Shown here: positions 11,101-23,501 of the stretch, in pieces
Numbering within the stretch: position 1 is the first letter of the stretch
How the letters are laid out: every line of letters starts with the position of its first letter
From: Pyrocephalus nanus
Lineage: Eukaryota; Chordata; Aves; Passeriformes; Tyrannidae
Direction: 5' to 3'
DNA length: 64,000 bases
Assembly: GCA_038380795.1 (NCBI GenBank)
Contig: CM076261.1
Location: 8,004,556-8,068,555, forward strand
Notes under the pieces: generated by a model
Databases searched by the model: none
What the model saw: the letters and a program-made list of their open reading frames with translations, nothing else
What the model was told of the DNA's origin: nothing
Made by a program: the position numbers and the translations under genes

Positions 11101-14100
11101 GACATTCTGCCCTCAGGTTTGGGCAAGAGATGTCTCTAGAATAAAAAAACTATCATGTGTTTCTGAAAAAAAACACCTTTTTCTTATTTTGGTCTCTGGG
11201 CAGATTTAGGACTTCTCTCATTGTTCGGTCTTTTCTCAGTGTACAAACAATTTCTGGGTGCCAAACTTGTCATCCTCTGAAAAAAAAGTGATAAATCCTG
11301 GGAGCACTTGGTGATCTGGGCAGGAGCTTGCCAGGGAGGAAGGGATAAATGGGCTTTTCAGCAAGGCCGGTGCAGCCTCTCATCCTGAATCGGTCTTGAA
11401 AAAACATGATGCTTCCAATGGAGCAGCTCTTTGAAGGCAAAGGTGGGAGTGGCGCTACACAGGCCCAAAGCAGCTCCTCAGATGTCCCTGGTTTGACAGC
11501 CATCAATTGTAGGTTAGAGCTGCAGCAGGTCAAAAGATGGGTAGCAGAAACACTCCCCTGCTGGGGACAGGGCACCCATGTACCTGGGTTAGTCTTGCTC
11601 AGAGTGATGGACTGAGATCTGAGGAGAGAAGGTCATAGAAAAAAAAAAAAGTTAAAAATCAGTGTACTTGGCAGCTGCTGGATATCTGAATGAGAAGAAG
11701 AAAGAAGGTGGTTTGGATATTGAATTTTATATGTCTCTTGGTGGCAACAAGCCTGGCTGAGCAATGTAAGCAGACACTGTGCTAAAAGGGAAGAGTACTG
11801 GTAGGCTATGCAATATGAATCCTATTAAATGCCAACAATAGCAAATTTTGTTTTGTCCTTTTAAATCCCTGGGCTGTTTGGGGTTTAAGGTTTTTTATAT
11901 GCCTTAACTGGATTTTTTAATTCCTACAGTAAGACTTTATAAGAGGTTTACTCACAAAAATGTCGTGGACCCAGGTACTTGACTCGTCCTCCTCCTGCCC
12001 CTCTTCCCCACTGTGATCCCTCTGGATTAGGCTGCAGAGGAGAGAGCTGAGTGCAAATGAACAAGCTCATCCCATAGACATTGCTCAGCAGGCACCTCTT
12101 TCTCACTTGGTTGGAACAAACATGACTCCAAAATACTAAACCCTGCAGTAACAGGCAGCGGGGCACAATTTTGGGGACAAGTTTTTTGGAAAAAGTTCTC
12201 ACTTTACATCGGAGAGGAACAGTTCATACATTTTATCTATTAAGAATTGCAATGTTAAGTGCTTAGCAGTTAAGAACAGAAATCTCATTGATTTTCTACC
12301 CAGGAAGGAAATTTAAGTAACTAGGAAATTTGGGGAATTTTTATCACAAATCTCTGACTACAGCTTCAGCATGTTTTTCTTTAAAATATGGCCTTGCCTG
12401 CTGATGTTGTCTTAGAGAGGACGTGTATTGTGTTGTTCCTTGCTTGATTTTCTGCACACTGCACTGGCAGGACAGAAAAAAAAATCCACTTTGCATATAT
12501 GAATGAGAGGAAGAACAATAAAGGCCATGATTTTGTTGCAGCTATTTCCATGACAAAACCAAAGACTTCTGAGAGGGTGTTTTCTTACTACAATGTCACT
12601 GTGGTTTGTCATGGAAATCACATCTCAGACAAAAATCAAAGCCTAGGCCTCACAAATTATCTGTGTTCCACTCAGTCTGTGATGCTTTTGACAACACCAC
12701 CACTTCACTATGTACACATAAAAATGGAAGTTAAATATGTTGTACAGGTATCCTGAATGTTTTACAAGTAGGAACTGATGTGTAGCCATATTAAATAAAA
12801 GCATATTAAATTTTAATTTTTTTTTTTTTAATAAAAGATAGGGCCATGAAATAACTGGGAGGAAAACAGCAATAAGAAGACAGGAAAGACAGAGCCCCTG
12901 GAAACCAGCACTCTGAGCTGTGTTTGGTAAACAATAAGTCTCATTCTGATTTCAAAGGGAGAAGCCCTGGACCTGTGGCTTGGCTGTAGCAAACTCTTGG
13001 TTGTGCCACTGGATGGGAGGCCACGCAAAATGGCAGACCTTGCCTGCCTGTAACTGTGAGACTGTCCCTCAAAATCAGTCCATGTTTGACTGACAGAGAA
13101 AGCCTGAGCTGATGGAGCTGTTTTGTGCTGTGTTTTTCCAACAAGCCCTTGAGTCTTCAGCAGGAAAGACTGATTTGCCAAGCCATAAGTTCTGAAGAAT
13201 ACAGTGACACAAAGTGGAGGAGACATGGTAGGGCACTATTCCCTGAATTACACAACCTTTTTCACATCAAGAATAGAAGCAAAATTATTTATTCAGAAAC
13301 TGCTATGGGATTACACCTCCTCATGTATGTGTGTTACTTTTACTCAGCAAATAATTATTGTGTGTTCCTAATACAGAGCTAAATAGTTCCTTAGAAACAT
13401 GTCCACACTTAGAAGAGTCTGCCTGAACTCTTGGCCCGTAGGTCTGGTTTAGGTGACCAGCAGCACTCCTGATCTACATTAATCCTTCCTGAAGAACTGA
13501 GAGAACCTCCACTCACTGTGGACCCTGTCCCACAAGCACTGCTCAGCCACTGCCGGCTTCCAAAGCAGAACTGGTTTATTTAGCCAGTCCCACTACAAGG
13601 CTTTCTGGTTTCTCCCACAGGAGTTAGTTACCCTGAAATCATACCAATGCCAGCACAGACGATCTGTCTGGTGCTGGTTCTTCAGGTTAGACAGAAGCAA
13701 CTCTGAGACTCAAATGGAGCCAGGATAGGGAATAGAATAAGGAAGTAGCCTACTATTACCTGAGGCCACTCCTGACCTGAATGGGAAAAAAAAAAACAAA
13801 ACCACAAACACACCACCCTATACCAAAATTAAATTATGATTTGAGCTACTTAGCAAGTTAACTAAATTTACTGTGACCTACATACCAGAAAGCTTTGGAT
13901 ATGTGGAAAGGCTTCTTTCTGTGGGAGTCAGGTCACTCAGTAAAATCCAGTTTAAAAATCCACACACTTTTCTGAAGTCTCCACAGTCTTCCAGGAGAGA
14001 ACAGCCAATCTGAAGAAGCAGTGAGACATTTTTAACCTTGACATCTATTAGGTCAGGCCTTCAATGGTTTTAGTCTCTTGTCAGGGTAGCAGACAACACT

Positions 14101-14410
14101 GACAGATGAACTGATTAGGCTTGGTGCATACTGCAGTGCAGACATAGTAATTACAGCCTAGAAACAATCATTTGAATAGAAAATATTGTATTGCATGTAG
14201 AAAGTTCATTGCCAGCTACCTAGAGGCAGCACCTCCACAGCTACTATATATAAACAAAACACATCAGGCAGCACATTAGGCATTAAATTTTTCTAAAATA
14301 CACCAGCTAAAGAGCAACCACTTACAAACAGCCAATGTAGTCACAGAAGACAACACAATTAAACGTATATATTGAAAACAATCTCCTAAAGAAAGAGGGA
14401 TAAAGAAGCA
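8111..14410. other. Intergenic DNA, no gene supported
   Basis: I see no exon with matching splice sites and no recognisable transposon. Open frames up to about 130 codons on both strands overlap each other and lack protein-like composition. Short A or T runs occur at about 11641-11651, 12818-12830 and 13785-13796. Slightly GC-richer DNA at 10.25-10.9 kb contains pyrimidine-rich stretches but nothing identifiable. Confidence 0.7.
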
Positions 14411-14450
14411 TCTATCTGTTTGTCTATCTATCTATCTATGTATCCATCTC
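14411..14450. repeat. (TATC)n microsatellite, interrupted
   Basis: A run of TCTA/TATC tetranucleotides is interrupted by TGTTTG and TGTATCC. The purest part is four to five units at 14424-14439. Confidence 0.93.
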
Positions 14451-17400
14451 TAAAACATAAAGACTATTTTATCTTTTTATATCTAGCTATGCATATGTAT
14501 ATATAGAGGGGTAAAACTAGAACCTTAATAACAGACACCTTGGTCTATAAAATGGCCTTTTCCATAATCGGATGGAGTTGTCCTTCAAACCAGATGGACT
14601 TTTCCACACATCTTAGTATTGTTTTCTATCCCCAGTCAGCATCACACAACTTTTAACCTCAGACTGCAGCAAAGCTGTCCTTTGGAAATAGAGGCACTGA
14701 GTCACAAAGTATTTGCTCTGCTGTTTTTAAACAGTTTTTGTGTGTAAAAGCTCAGCTCAGATTAAGAAGAGAAATACAATACAGACCTTTAAAGATAAGT
14801 TAAATGGACAGTGAAAATTGGTCCTTAATCTACTTAGGAAGTCGTTGTGATTAAAGTCTCACATTTTTCTGTGCTAATGAGGGACTAGGCAAGATGGTGA
14901 CTGAAGAAATGTCTAGGGAATAGCAAATAAGCCATGGCCAGTTTTGTTATTGTCTCTTTTCTCTCTAAATCTTCTACTCTGATGAATTTTGATTTCTTTT
15001 CTGTATGGATGAAGCTTACAGACACTATCAAAAGATACATACATAAGCTTTCAACCTTCGTCACAGCGCGTTTCCTTTCTCCAGCAGGCATCTGAGTGTG
15101 CTACCACGTACGTAAACCTCCTTTTGATGCATGTTATATGCAATGAGCCTTTGCTCTAGGGAGCAGCAGGCCACGAGCTGGCACATACATCAAACAGCAT
15201 GCAAATCCCTCCCCACCAAAGACCTGGTTTGTAGCATGCCACTGGATTGTAAAAATGTAAAACATCCAACAAATGCTGTAGAGCTGTGGCACGATAGCTG
15301 TTAAAAACAACCAGGCACTACATTAACAGAGCATATGTTTGCAAAACCTTCTCTGGTGCACCTATACCCTCAGCTGTATATTCAAGAGCTGTAAGAAACA
15401 GCAATTAGTCCTCCCAATGCTCTACACTGGATTTGAAATTTAACTGGAGTTTAGGTCATTGACTGATTTGCTGGCAATTGGTTTTAGCAGCAAGATAAAA
15501 ATAATATTAAAAAGGAATTATTCACTGAGAGGTTTTGGAAAGTTCAAGGGCCACCTAATTGGAGCAACTGCATTGTACAGTAAAGTGTCACTTGAGGTAG
15601 ATCTGCCCTCAGTTAATCTAATATTTTCCGAATGAGAAATAGAAATGGAACATTATGTCTCAAATGAAGTCAAAGAGGCTTTTAGTGCTCACCCCCTCTG
15701 AAAATGTGGTTATAAGAAACAGACAGCCAAAAATATTTTTCCCTCTTCTATTCAATCCTGCCACACTTACCACTTCAGTATTTGAATGCTACCATCTCTT
15801 GTTTTAATAAGCAGCATGACTAACATCTGTCTCGTAATTTATATACTCGTCCTCTCCCTCGGGAAAGACCTGTGTGCAGTTCAGACTGTTCTTCTTATGT
15901 ATAAACACCAAAAAATACCTAATTACACAAGCACACACATGTCCATGTAAGTTAGTCAGAGAGGGCAAGATGAAAGCAAAGGTGCCTCATACCTGGGGCA
16001 GGGAGTGCTGAGGTTTGATCTGTAAGAACAGGGAGGTCAGGGCTTAGATGGGCCCCCAGAAGGTGCTGCCCAGGCATATCTCACCATTCTCGTGGATACA
16101 GCATGGCTGTGTTGGGAAGGTGGTTGTTGTCTTTAGCAGCACAAATGACTGGACACTCCTGGTGACCAGTGTGACAGAGTGGTTACAGAAAATTTGGAGT
16201 CTTACATGAGTTTTAGCTGTAGCTGCTACATACAGTGTCTGTTAATGTGGGGCCAAAGAGCTTGACCAATAATGATATACTAGGATTTCTTCAGACAGTT
16301 TTGAAGAGTTTTCTCTATATTACAGCATTTTACCAGGAACTTGTTTTTATATTAGTGTCTGTTGTGCTGGAGTGACCTGCAGAAGGAGAAGCTATTTCCT
16401 TAGTACAGGAAGAAATTGTGGTACTAATTAAATTTGAGCAAGTATAGGCAGGAGGAAGGAATTTCTTTGTCTCTCTGGGTTTGGCATTGAAATAAACATA
16501 TTTACAGAGAGTTTTTTGGAACTTTGCCTCTTTGAAGAGGGAAAATCCATAGCCATTCAGAAAATAGATTAAGGCAGTAGTTGTGCTATGCAAGAAATTA
16601 TCAACACCTAGTTATTTTCATAATGCAGACTGGATGCCCTTTAGCTGACTGTATCACATGACTGAAGACAGGAGTGCTCTTGCCCATTTTTCTAGGGATG
16701 TGTGCTCTCTGTGAAGAAGAGTTTGTATTTTTTTTAACCTGCATGGGAAATCCAGCACTGGAAAAGTTACTAATACAGAGAGCTCAGGAAGTCTGAGCAG
16801 GAGAGGTCAGGCAGCTTCACAGCAAAAATAAGTGGCAGCTAACACAAGAAACTACAATTACTCATCCAATTTCCAGGGGCTGAGGTGAGGGACCCAGCAG
16901 GACTGAGTCTGACTGGCAGCCTCTTCTCTAAGTAACCATCTGAATTTTGATACTGGTTTCCCTGTTTGGATCCTATATGAGCCCAGACAATGCTTACACA
17001 ACCAGTTGCTTCCTGGGAAAATGTGGAAATCTGCTTGCTCTCCTGTGACAGGTGCCGTTTTGCCAGTTGGGAAACTTAGGTGCTTAAAAGTTTAATAATT
17101 TATTTAATGAGGTACAGCAGGGCTTGGAAAACACCCTGCTCGTGCTCCTTACTTGTCTGCATTGTGTACACTAGGCTGCATTTGCATTTACAGTGGATCA
17201 AGGACAAGGTTTGAGAAAAGCTTCCAAATCCTGTGCATTTTTCCATGAAAGAAAGAAGTGCCATCAGGCTAGGGAAGGTGAGCCTGAGGAGAGCGTCCCA
17301 GTGGTGTTATGGGGCTGGTCTCAGCATTGCCAAACATTTAGGCTGGTAAGTTCCTTAAGGAAGTTACTGAGCCACATCTTATACTGCCTAAAGCTTCGCC

Positions 17401-20400
17401 AGTGACAGCAGACAAGGTTTTACAGCCATGGGCATGACCTCCAGCCACTGTAGACCTGGACTGGACTCTTCTGGGCTGCACCATCTTGGTCAAAGCAAAA
17501 CTGTCCATTCAGAGACCAGCTCTGGGTTGCTGGGCACCTCCCATGAAGAGAGCAGCTCAATCTGCAAGAATCCTAGCCATGGGCTTTCTACTGCTATACC
17601 TCACTTGTAGCTCCCCAGAACCCAGAGGAGAGGACCTGCTTTCTACCAGGCTTCTGCACTGCTTAGTCAGCACACAAGGGAGAGTGGAGTAGGATGAGCA
17701 GGGCAGCTGGAATATGTGTGCTTCCAGACATGCCTCCATTTACGTTTCCTGATTTTTTCAAGAAGGACAGCAGAAAACAACAGCATAATAACTACCACAT
17801 TTTAGCTGATTTCCAAGCACTGGGAGCATTAAATGTGCATGTACCTTAACTGCTACCATGGAAAATACCTTTCAGTTCAAGCTGGCATCTTTGAGGATTT
17901 CCTGGGAGTTGCAGGTGGCACTCTGCCATATATAGGGATTTAAACACAAATAAGAACTGGTCTCAGTGGTGAATGTGGAGCATGGATCCTTATGAAAATA
18001 TGTCGCTTGCAGGCACGACACAGATTGGCAGTGATATCAGTCTCAAACGTGGTGCTGGCCTCCTGCCACCACCCAGCACTTCTAAAGGCCAACTTGGCAA
18101 GTAGAGGGGACATTGTGTGGAGCTGTTTGTACAGCAAATATGGTGCTGCAGATTGGGAAAATGAAATCTAGTACCACCTTTAGCCATTTCCTTATGCTTC
18201 CTGCACTGTGAGTGGGACTAGGCCTGACTTTAAAACAAAAAGGAGGAACAAAGTGTTATTCAATGTCACATTTAGCTCTGTGGATGGCAACAAATTTTTG
18301 TCTGTGCCTGCCTGTCTGTGCCCAGAAGCTTTGGGTATATTCTTTTGTGATGAGAACCAATGTAGAAAAGCAGCTGGGACAGGCTTTTATTGTGCTACTG
18401 AAAGAGACCTCAGCAGCTGCAGAGTCCTCCTTTTTCTCAGCCCCATCCTTACTCAACCCACTAGAGCCTGGCATACAAATGGAGGATTTGTGTAGTGCCT
18501 GTTGTCTGCTGAACACTGTGAAACCACTCCAGCATCATCTGGGCACTGGATTCCTCTAGGGGGAAATGTGGCAAAACCATTCTTGGAAATCCAGTGCTGT
18601 TCTTGGAAATGAGGAAAGTTTGCTGTAGCAGTATCAAAGTATCAAATGATTCCTTCACAGATTCCCAATAAGGTTAGATTTCAAAGTCAGGGCATATCTT
18701 TAATTCTAAAAGACAAAGCTTTCTAAATAATCTTTTTATGCTTGTGACTGAACAGCTATGCCATTGCAACCATATTCTCCTTTTAGCATCAGAAAAAGGA
18801 GCCTATTTTCTGCCTTTGAAGTTGAAGAGGGCAGAAAGATCATGATTTTAGAGCACTGTTCATCATTATATATAATTTTGCTTAGTTTATTAAAATTGAT
18901 TTTTCTCTGGTCCTATCAAATGTCACCCTCATGTTTCTTATAGTTCTTCATTGAAACTTTAAACATTCAAATTATAGATACAAACAAAGGCACATATAGA
19001 GTGTTATAAGATTGCCTCTTCCTCTCCTTATGTGATTCAGCAACTTTGGCCAACTTGGGCTCTAAAACTGCTGGCAATTCTGTAATATCTTCACAGAATT
19101 TGGCTTCCCTTTCTCCCTTGGCCTTGGGCCCCGATTCTCCATTCCCCATGTACATAAAGCACCCAAGTGATTTAATAAGGAAGAGAATATGGGATCAGGC
19201 CCTGGCAGTTTGCAAAGTACAAAGAAACTTGCTCCTGCTGGGCCCCAGCTGGCAGCATTTATGGCAGATCTCTGGCTTTTCTCAGCAAATTGATCGCTGT
19301 GCCAGATCCCAGAAACAGAACCCACTCCCTGCTCCTGTCAAGCTGCAGTGCAAGGGCAGGACAGAAAGCTGCTCGGCCCTGAAGGATGGCCCGTCATGGT
19401 GCCTTTGAGACTTACATCCAAACTGCTCATCAAAGGTGTCACACTCCATTTTGCATCATATTCTTGAAAATAAGAAAGACTTTATAAGCTCGTCTGAGTG
19501 TCCCAATAAAACAGAAACTGAACTGTCCTATTTGTGGAAGCATCCGAAGCCTGCAGCTTAATTGGCCTTAGTGATAAAGATGAGCTTTACAGGGATTAGT
19601 GGTGGAGGACTACCTCTGCTTTCACAGGCAGTGCAGACAGCTGATGAAGCTAAGAACCCAGCAGTTACCTTTGTCTGCACCCATTCTTCCTCCCAGATGC
19701 CATCCTCTGTCCATCCATGGACACTGCTTGCATTCTGACAAAAGATCTATTACTTTTGTCCTAAACAGTTTCTTTTTTCCAGCCCAAGTTTCAGATGTTG
19801 CTCTAGTTCATTCTTTACCATAGCACAACTGTTTCAGATCCAGCCTAAGACCCTGGCTCATGCCAGACACTTTTACTGATTTTAAAACTATGGCAAAAAA
19901 ATGTATTACAGGGCTTGATCCTCCTGGCAACTTCTGAAGCCATTCACATCTATGTAAAAAGCCCATAGATGAATTTCTTTGCATAAATTGCTCTACTAGT
20001 TGCACCGAGAATCAACAAAGTGACTCAGGGACTGAGTCCAGCCCAGATTGTTTGATTCCATACAACTTCTGTGCATGGGGAAAGGAAGATGCAGAGACCA
20101 GAGCACTGCCAGCCACATCTACAGGAGCCCTCTTACAGAGAGCAGAGGTTCTTTCCTTCCACTCCATTTCAAAATGTACCCAGAGATACAATTCTTCTCC
20201 TGATTTTCATCATAATTAAAATGTAATAATTTGATGAGAGGTATCTGAGAGTCAAAATTAACTTTTCTGACTTGTAAAGATTTTTGTTTCTGTCTCCTGT
20301 GTTGTTCCACGCCTAGCAGCCTTGCATTTTTTCAGCTATGTTATGCTAAAGTTAACAATAAAAATAATGATAAGGATACACAGTAATACACTGTGACAGC

Positions 20401-23400
20401 AACAGTTTTTGTATGATTGGGCCATGAGCCCAATAAATATTTGCTGCCTTGGGGGAGGAAGGTATTCTGTAAGGGACAGGATTTTCCTTTTCTTTATATT
20501 AAAAGAGTGATGATTTTTAACTTCCCCTGGGAAAAAAATTGGTTCAAACTGTTCTTACCATCAAGGAAAATTGAGAAAATGCTTTGAAGAACAATGTCAG
20601 TTCTAAACCTCTTAAGCCATGGTAAATAGCAATCCTGGTTTCGCAATCAGCTTTTCCCAGTAAAGGTTTTTGTGGGCACCCACTCATACAGATCCTGTTA
20701 CAGCACAGTGGATTCAAATCAAGAGAAATAGGCCGAATTACAGGGGGAAATGCCATTAAAAACAAAAATGTTTTGATTTTTGTTAACACTTGCTAAAAGT
20801 CAATACGTTATCAGTTTCCTGCTGCAAAAGAAGGGATTTTTTAAAAATAGTAAGATGTCACAGAGGGTCCATAAGCTGAGAATATAAAACCCATAAATTA
20901 CCAGGCTATCAAAAATAATACATCTAGCTATCCTAGGAACTTTCCCTTGTGTACCAGAGAAAGGAGAGTGCTTAGTCAGTCCCACAGAAGTTAATGCCTG
21001 GGAAAGCATTCAACTTATAGAATCCACAAATGACTGGCAGCCGACACTAAATTTGTTGTCTTGAATCAATTGGGAATGGTGTGGGGGATCCCACAAGGGG
21101 TATTATCCTGTTTGGCCTTAAGCCACTCACTGGAAAATATGCATATTGGAGGTGAAATTGAATTGCACAGATTTGTCTTCTAAATATTCACCATATGCTC
21201 TCACAAAAGTAAGTGCCAGCCCCATCTATAAAATGAATTGTTTATTGCATAGCTGTTTTCTTTGGGCTTTGCTTCAAATCCTTAGCATACAACATGAAAT
21301 CTGTAAACATTTGAGTCATATATGAGACATTGAGTTTATTCCAAATTTTTAGAAAGAGAGACTTGACAGTCTGAATGTTTGCTTACATGTGGATTGCTCT
21401 GCTTTATGTAATTACAGTCACTCTCCAGTCCCTCAACAGTTTCAGCTTATCTCTTTTGATCCTAAAACAATTTGTGCTGTCTCAACTATTATGGAAAAGG
21501 TAAGTATCATCCCAGAAGGGACCTCATCTCAGTCATCATTAATAAACTTGTAACACAGAAAAGTAACACAACCCATTCTCTAGTTAATAACATCTTCTGT
21601 GGTCTATAGAAACCTGGCAAAACTAACTGAGAATTAAAGCTGTACAGAATATATGTTCAACAGTTATCTAAGAAAATAATAGGAATGTCTTAGTAGCTAG
21701 AGCTGGCCTGTGTAGCAATACAAAAAAACAGCTGTAATGATCTTGACATTTTGACTATACAAAGCTAAAAGATGCCTTAGGGCCTCTGGGTGAGAGACAT
21801 CAAAGAAGCCAGGAAGAATTTTTGCTGTGAGTAGGTTTGGATGATGTCTAACACCAATTTCCCTTGTAACCTGTTCTCCAAGTCCTGTTAAATGAAGTTT
21901 TGATTTGCACAGAAAGTGTGGTGTGAGAGAAGGGACTAATGAGAAAGAAATTCAGTGTCTTCCTGAGGCAGCCACCCGAGTGCTGCAGTATACCCAGGCA
22001 GAAAAGAGGAATTGGCATCCCAGAACATGGACAAAGATGACAGAGCCTGGACAGCAAAGAACAGTGGGGGTTTGGGCTACCAGGTAAGAGGTATTTATGT
22101 GAACAAGCAGGCACCCCAGTCATGCTTGCAAGTCACAGCTGGTAGAGATTCTTTACAGCTCTGTGTAAAATCCCAGAATGCCAAAGCTTTCCCTTCTGAG
22201 GCGCTTCTAAAAGGCATCTATAAAGAGAGAATCCAAAGGCACTGAATCCAAAATATTGCCTCTGGTGGAAACGAAAAGCGAATTTGTCTGTTAGATGCCA
22301 AACTGCTGAGTATGACATCTGCCATTTCTGAGCCATCTTAGAGCAAAGAGGGCTGGTACTCTCTGAAGATAGCCCTCACTGGACACTAAGGATGGCTTCT
22401 TGCAAGGTTTAAGATATGGCTTAGGTAAAGCATGAACAAGAGCTATAGATGGGGACAAGAAACGTCCCTGCCTCCTCCTGCCTTAAGTATGATTAACAAA
22501 GACAAGACCTCACAAGTCCCTCTGCATGAGTTCAGTGCAGGGATGTGTCCATATATTGAGGAGAACCTTTTGTTTGCGGGACTTGAAACCAGTCTCTCAG
22601 CCAAGTTTACTTCTCACATTGAACACCTGGTATCAATATGTTGTACCTTGAGCTTGGCTATTTTTGCTGTTGTGATGCTGATCTTTGTGTATTGCGTGAC
22701 TTCAGGAACTGTTCTTGGGATGTGTTTCTCCTTTAAGACCAATAAGGGTTCAGAAGTGAAGGAAAAATATTTTTCAAATAAAGGAGGGTTTTTTATCCCT
22801 TAGAGACATTTTGCCTTCTTGTGTGATTGCTCACTTTGCAATCTGTTTGTTGATATTTTTCTTCTCTTGTTCACAACATCACTGAGGAAGTTCTCGGAAA
22901 AACAATACGAGGCTTACTCAAAATGATGGCTTCTTGGAAACATTATCTCAAGAAGCAAATGCTTGCCTATATTTCTGCTGCTTTCTTTAGCTGAACTCAT
23001 GAGTTTCAGAGCATAACAAATTCATGTTTCTTCTTTCCTGTACTGCATTTTTAGGTACCCATGATGAAGCACATAACTCCACCAGGACACTCTTCCTCCT
23101 TCTGTGTTTTCCATAGAAACTCCACGTTGCCTGAGGCCATATATCTTACATTACTTTTCCCAACTCTCATAAGGAATCACAAACTTTTTTTGTGTTTGTT
23201 TGAAGTATAAATGTTGTTACAGTATCCACCTTAAATATAATTTGGTTCTTTCTCTGACAAAACAACATGTTTATTGTTGATCTCCCTTTAAATGTATAGG
23301 ATCCACATATTAGCTTGTGGCAAGTTCTCGGACTAATATGTTTTATTCAGTAACCTCCTAAGAAAGTAGACCCCCGGAACTTACATCTTCATAACAGTTT
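14451..23400. other. Intergenic DNA, no gene supported
   Basis: No coding or RNA gene is recognised. The block at about 15.0-15.7 kb has the composition of a conserved non-coding element (see findings). A 123-codon plus frame at 22432-22803 has one hydrophobic segment but no splice or homology support and is not called a gene. Confidence 0.7.
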
Positions 23401-23401
23401 C

Positions 23402-23501
23402 AAAAAAAAAAAAAACAAACCAAATCAAAACAAAAACAAAAAATCCTCAAAACAAAAAACAAACAAACAAAAAACCAAAATACAAACCCTCCCAAACAAC
23501 T
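23402..23501. repeat. A-rich (AAAC)n low-complexity tract
   Basis: About 100 bases consist almost only of A and C, beginning with a run of 13-14 A and continuing as AAAC/AAAAC units. It could be a degraded poly(A) tail of a retrocopy, but no donor sequence is recognisable upstream. Confidence 0.92.
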
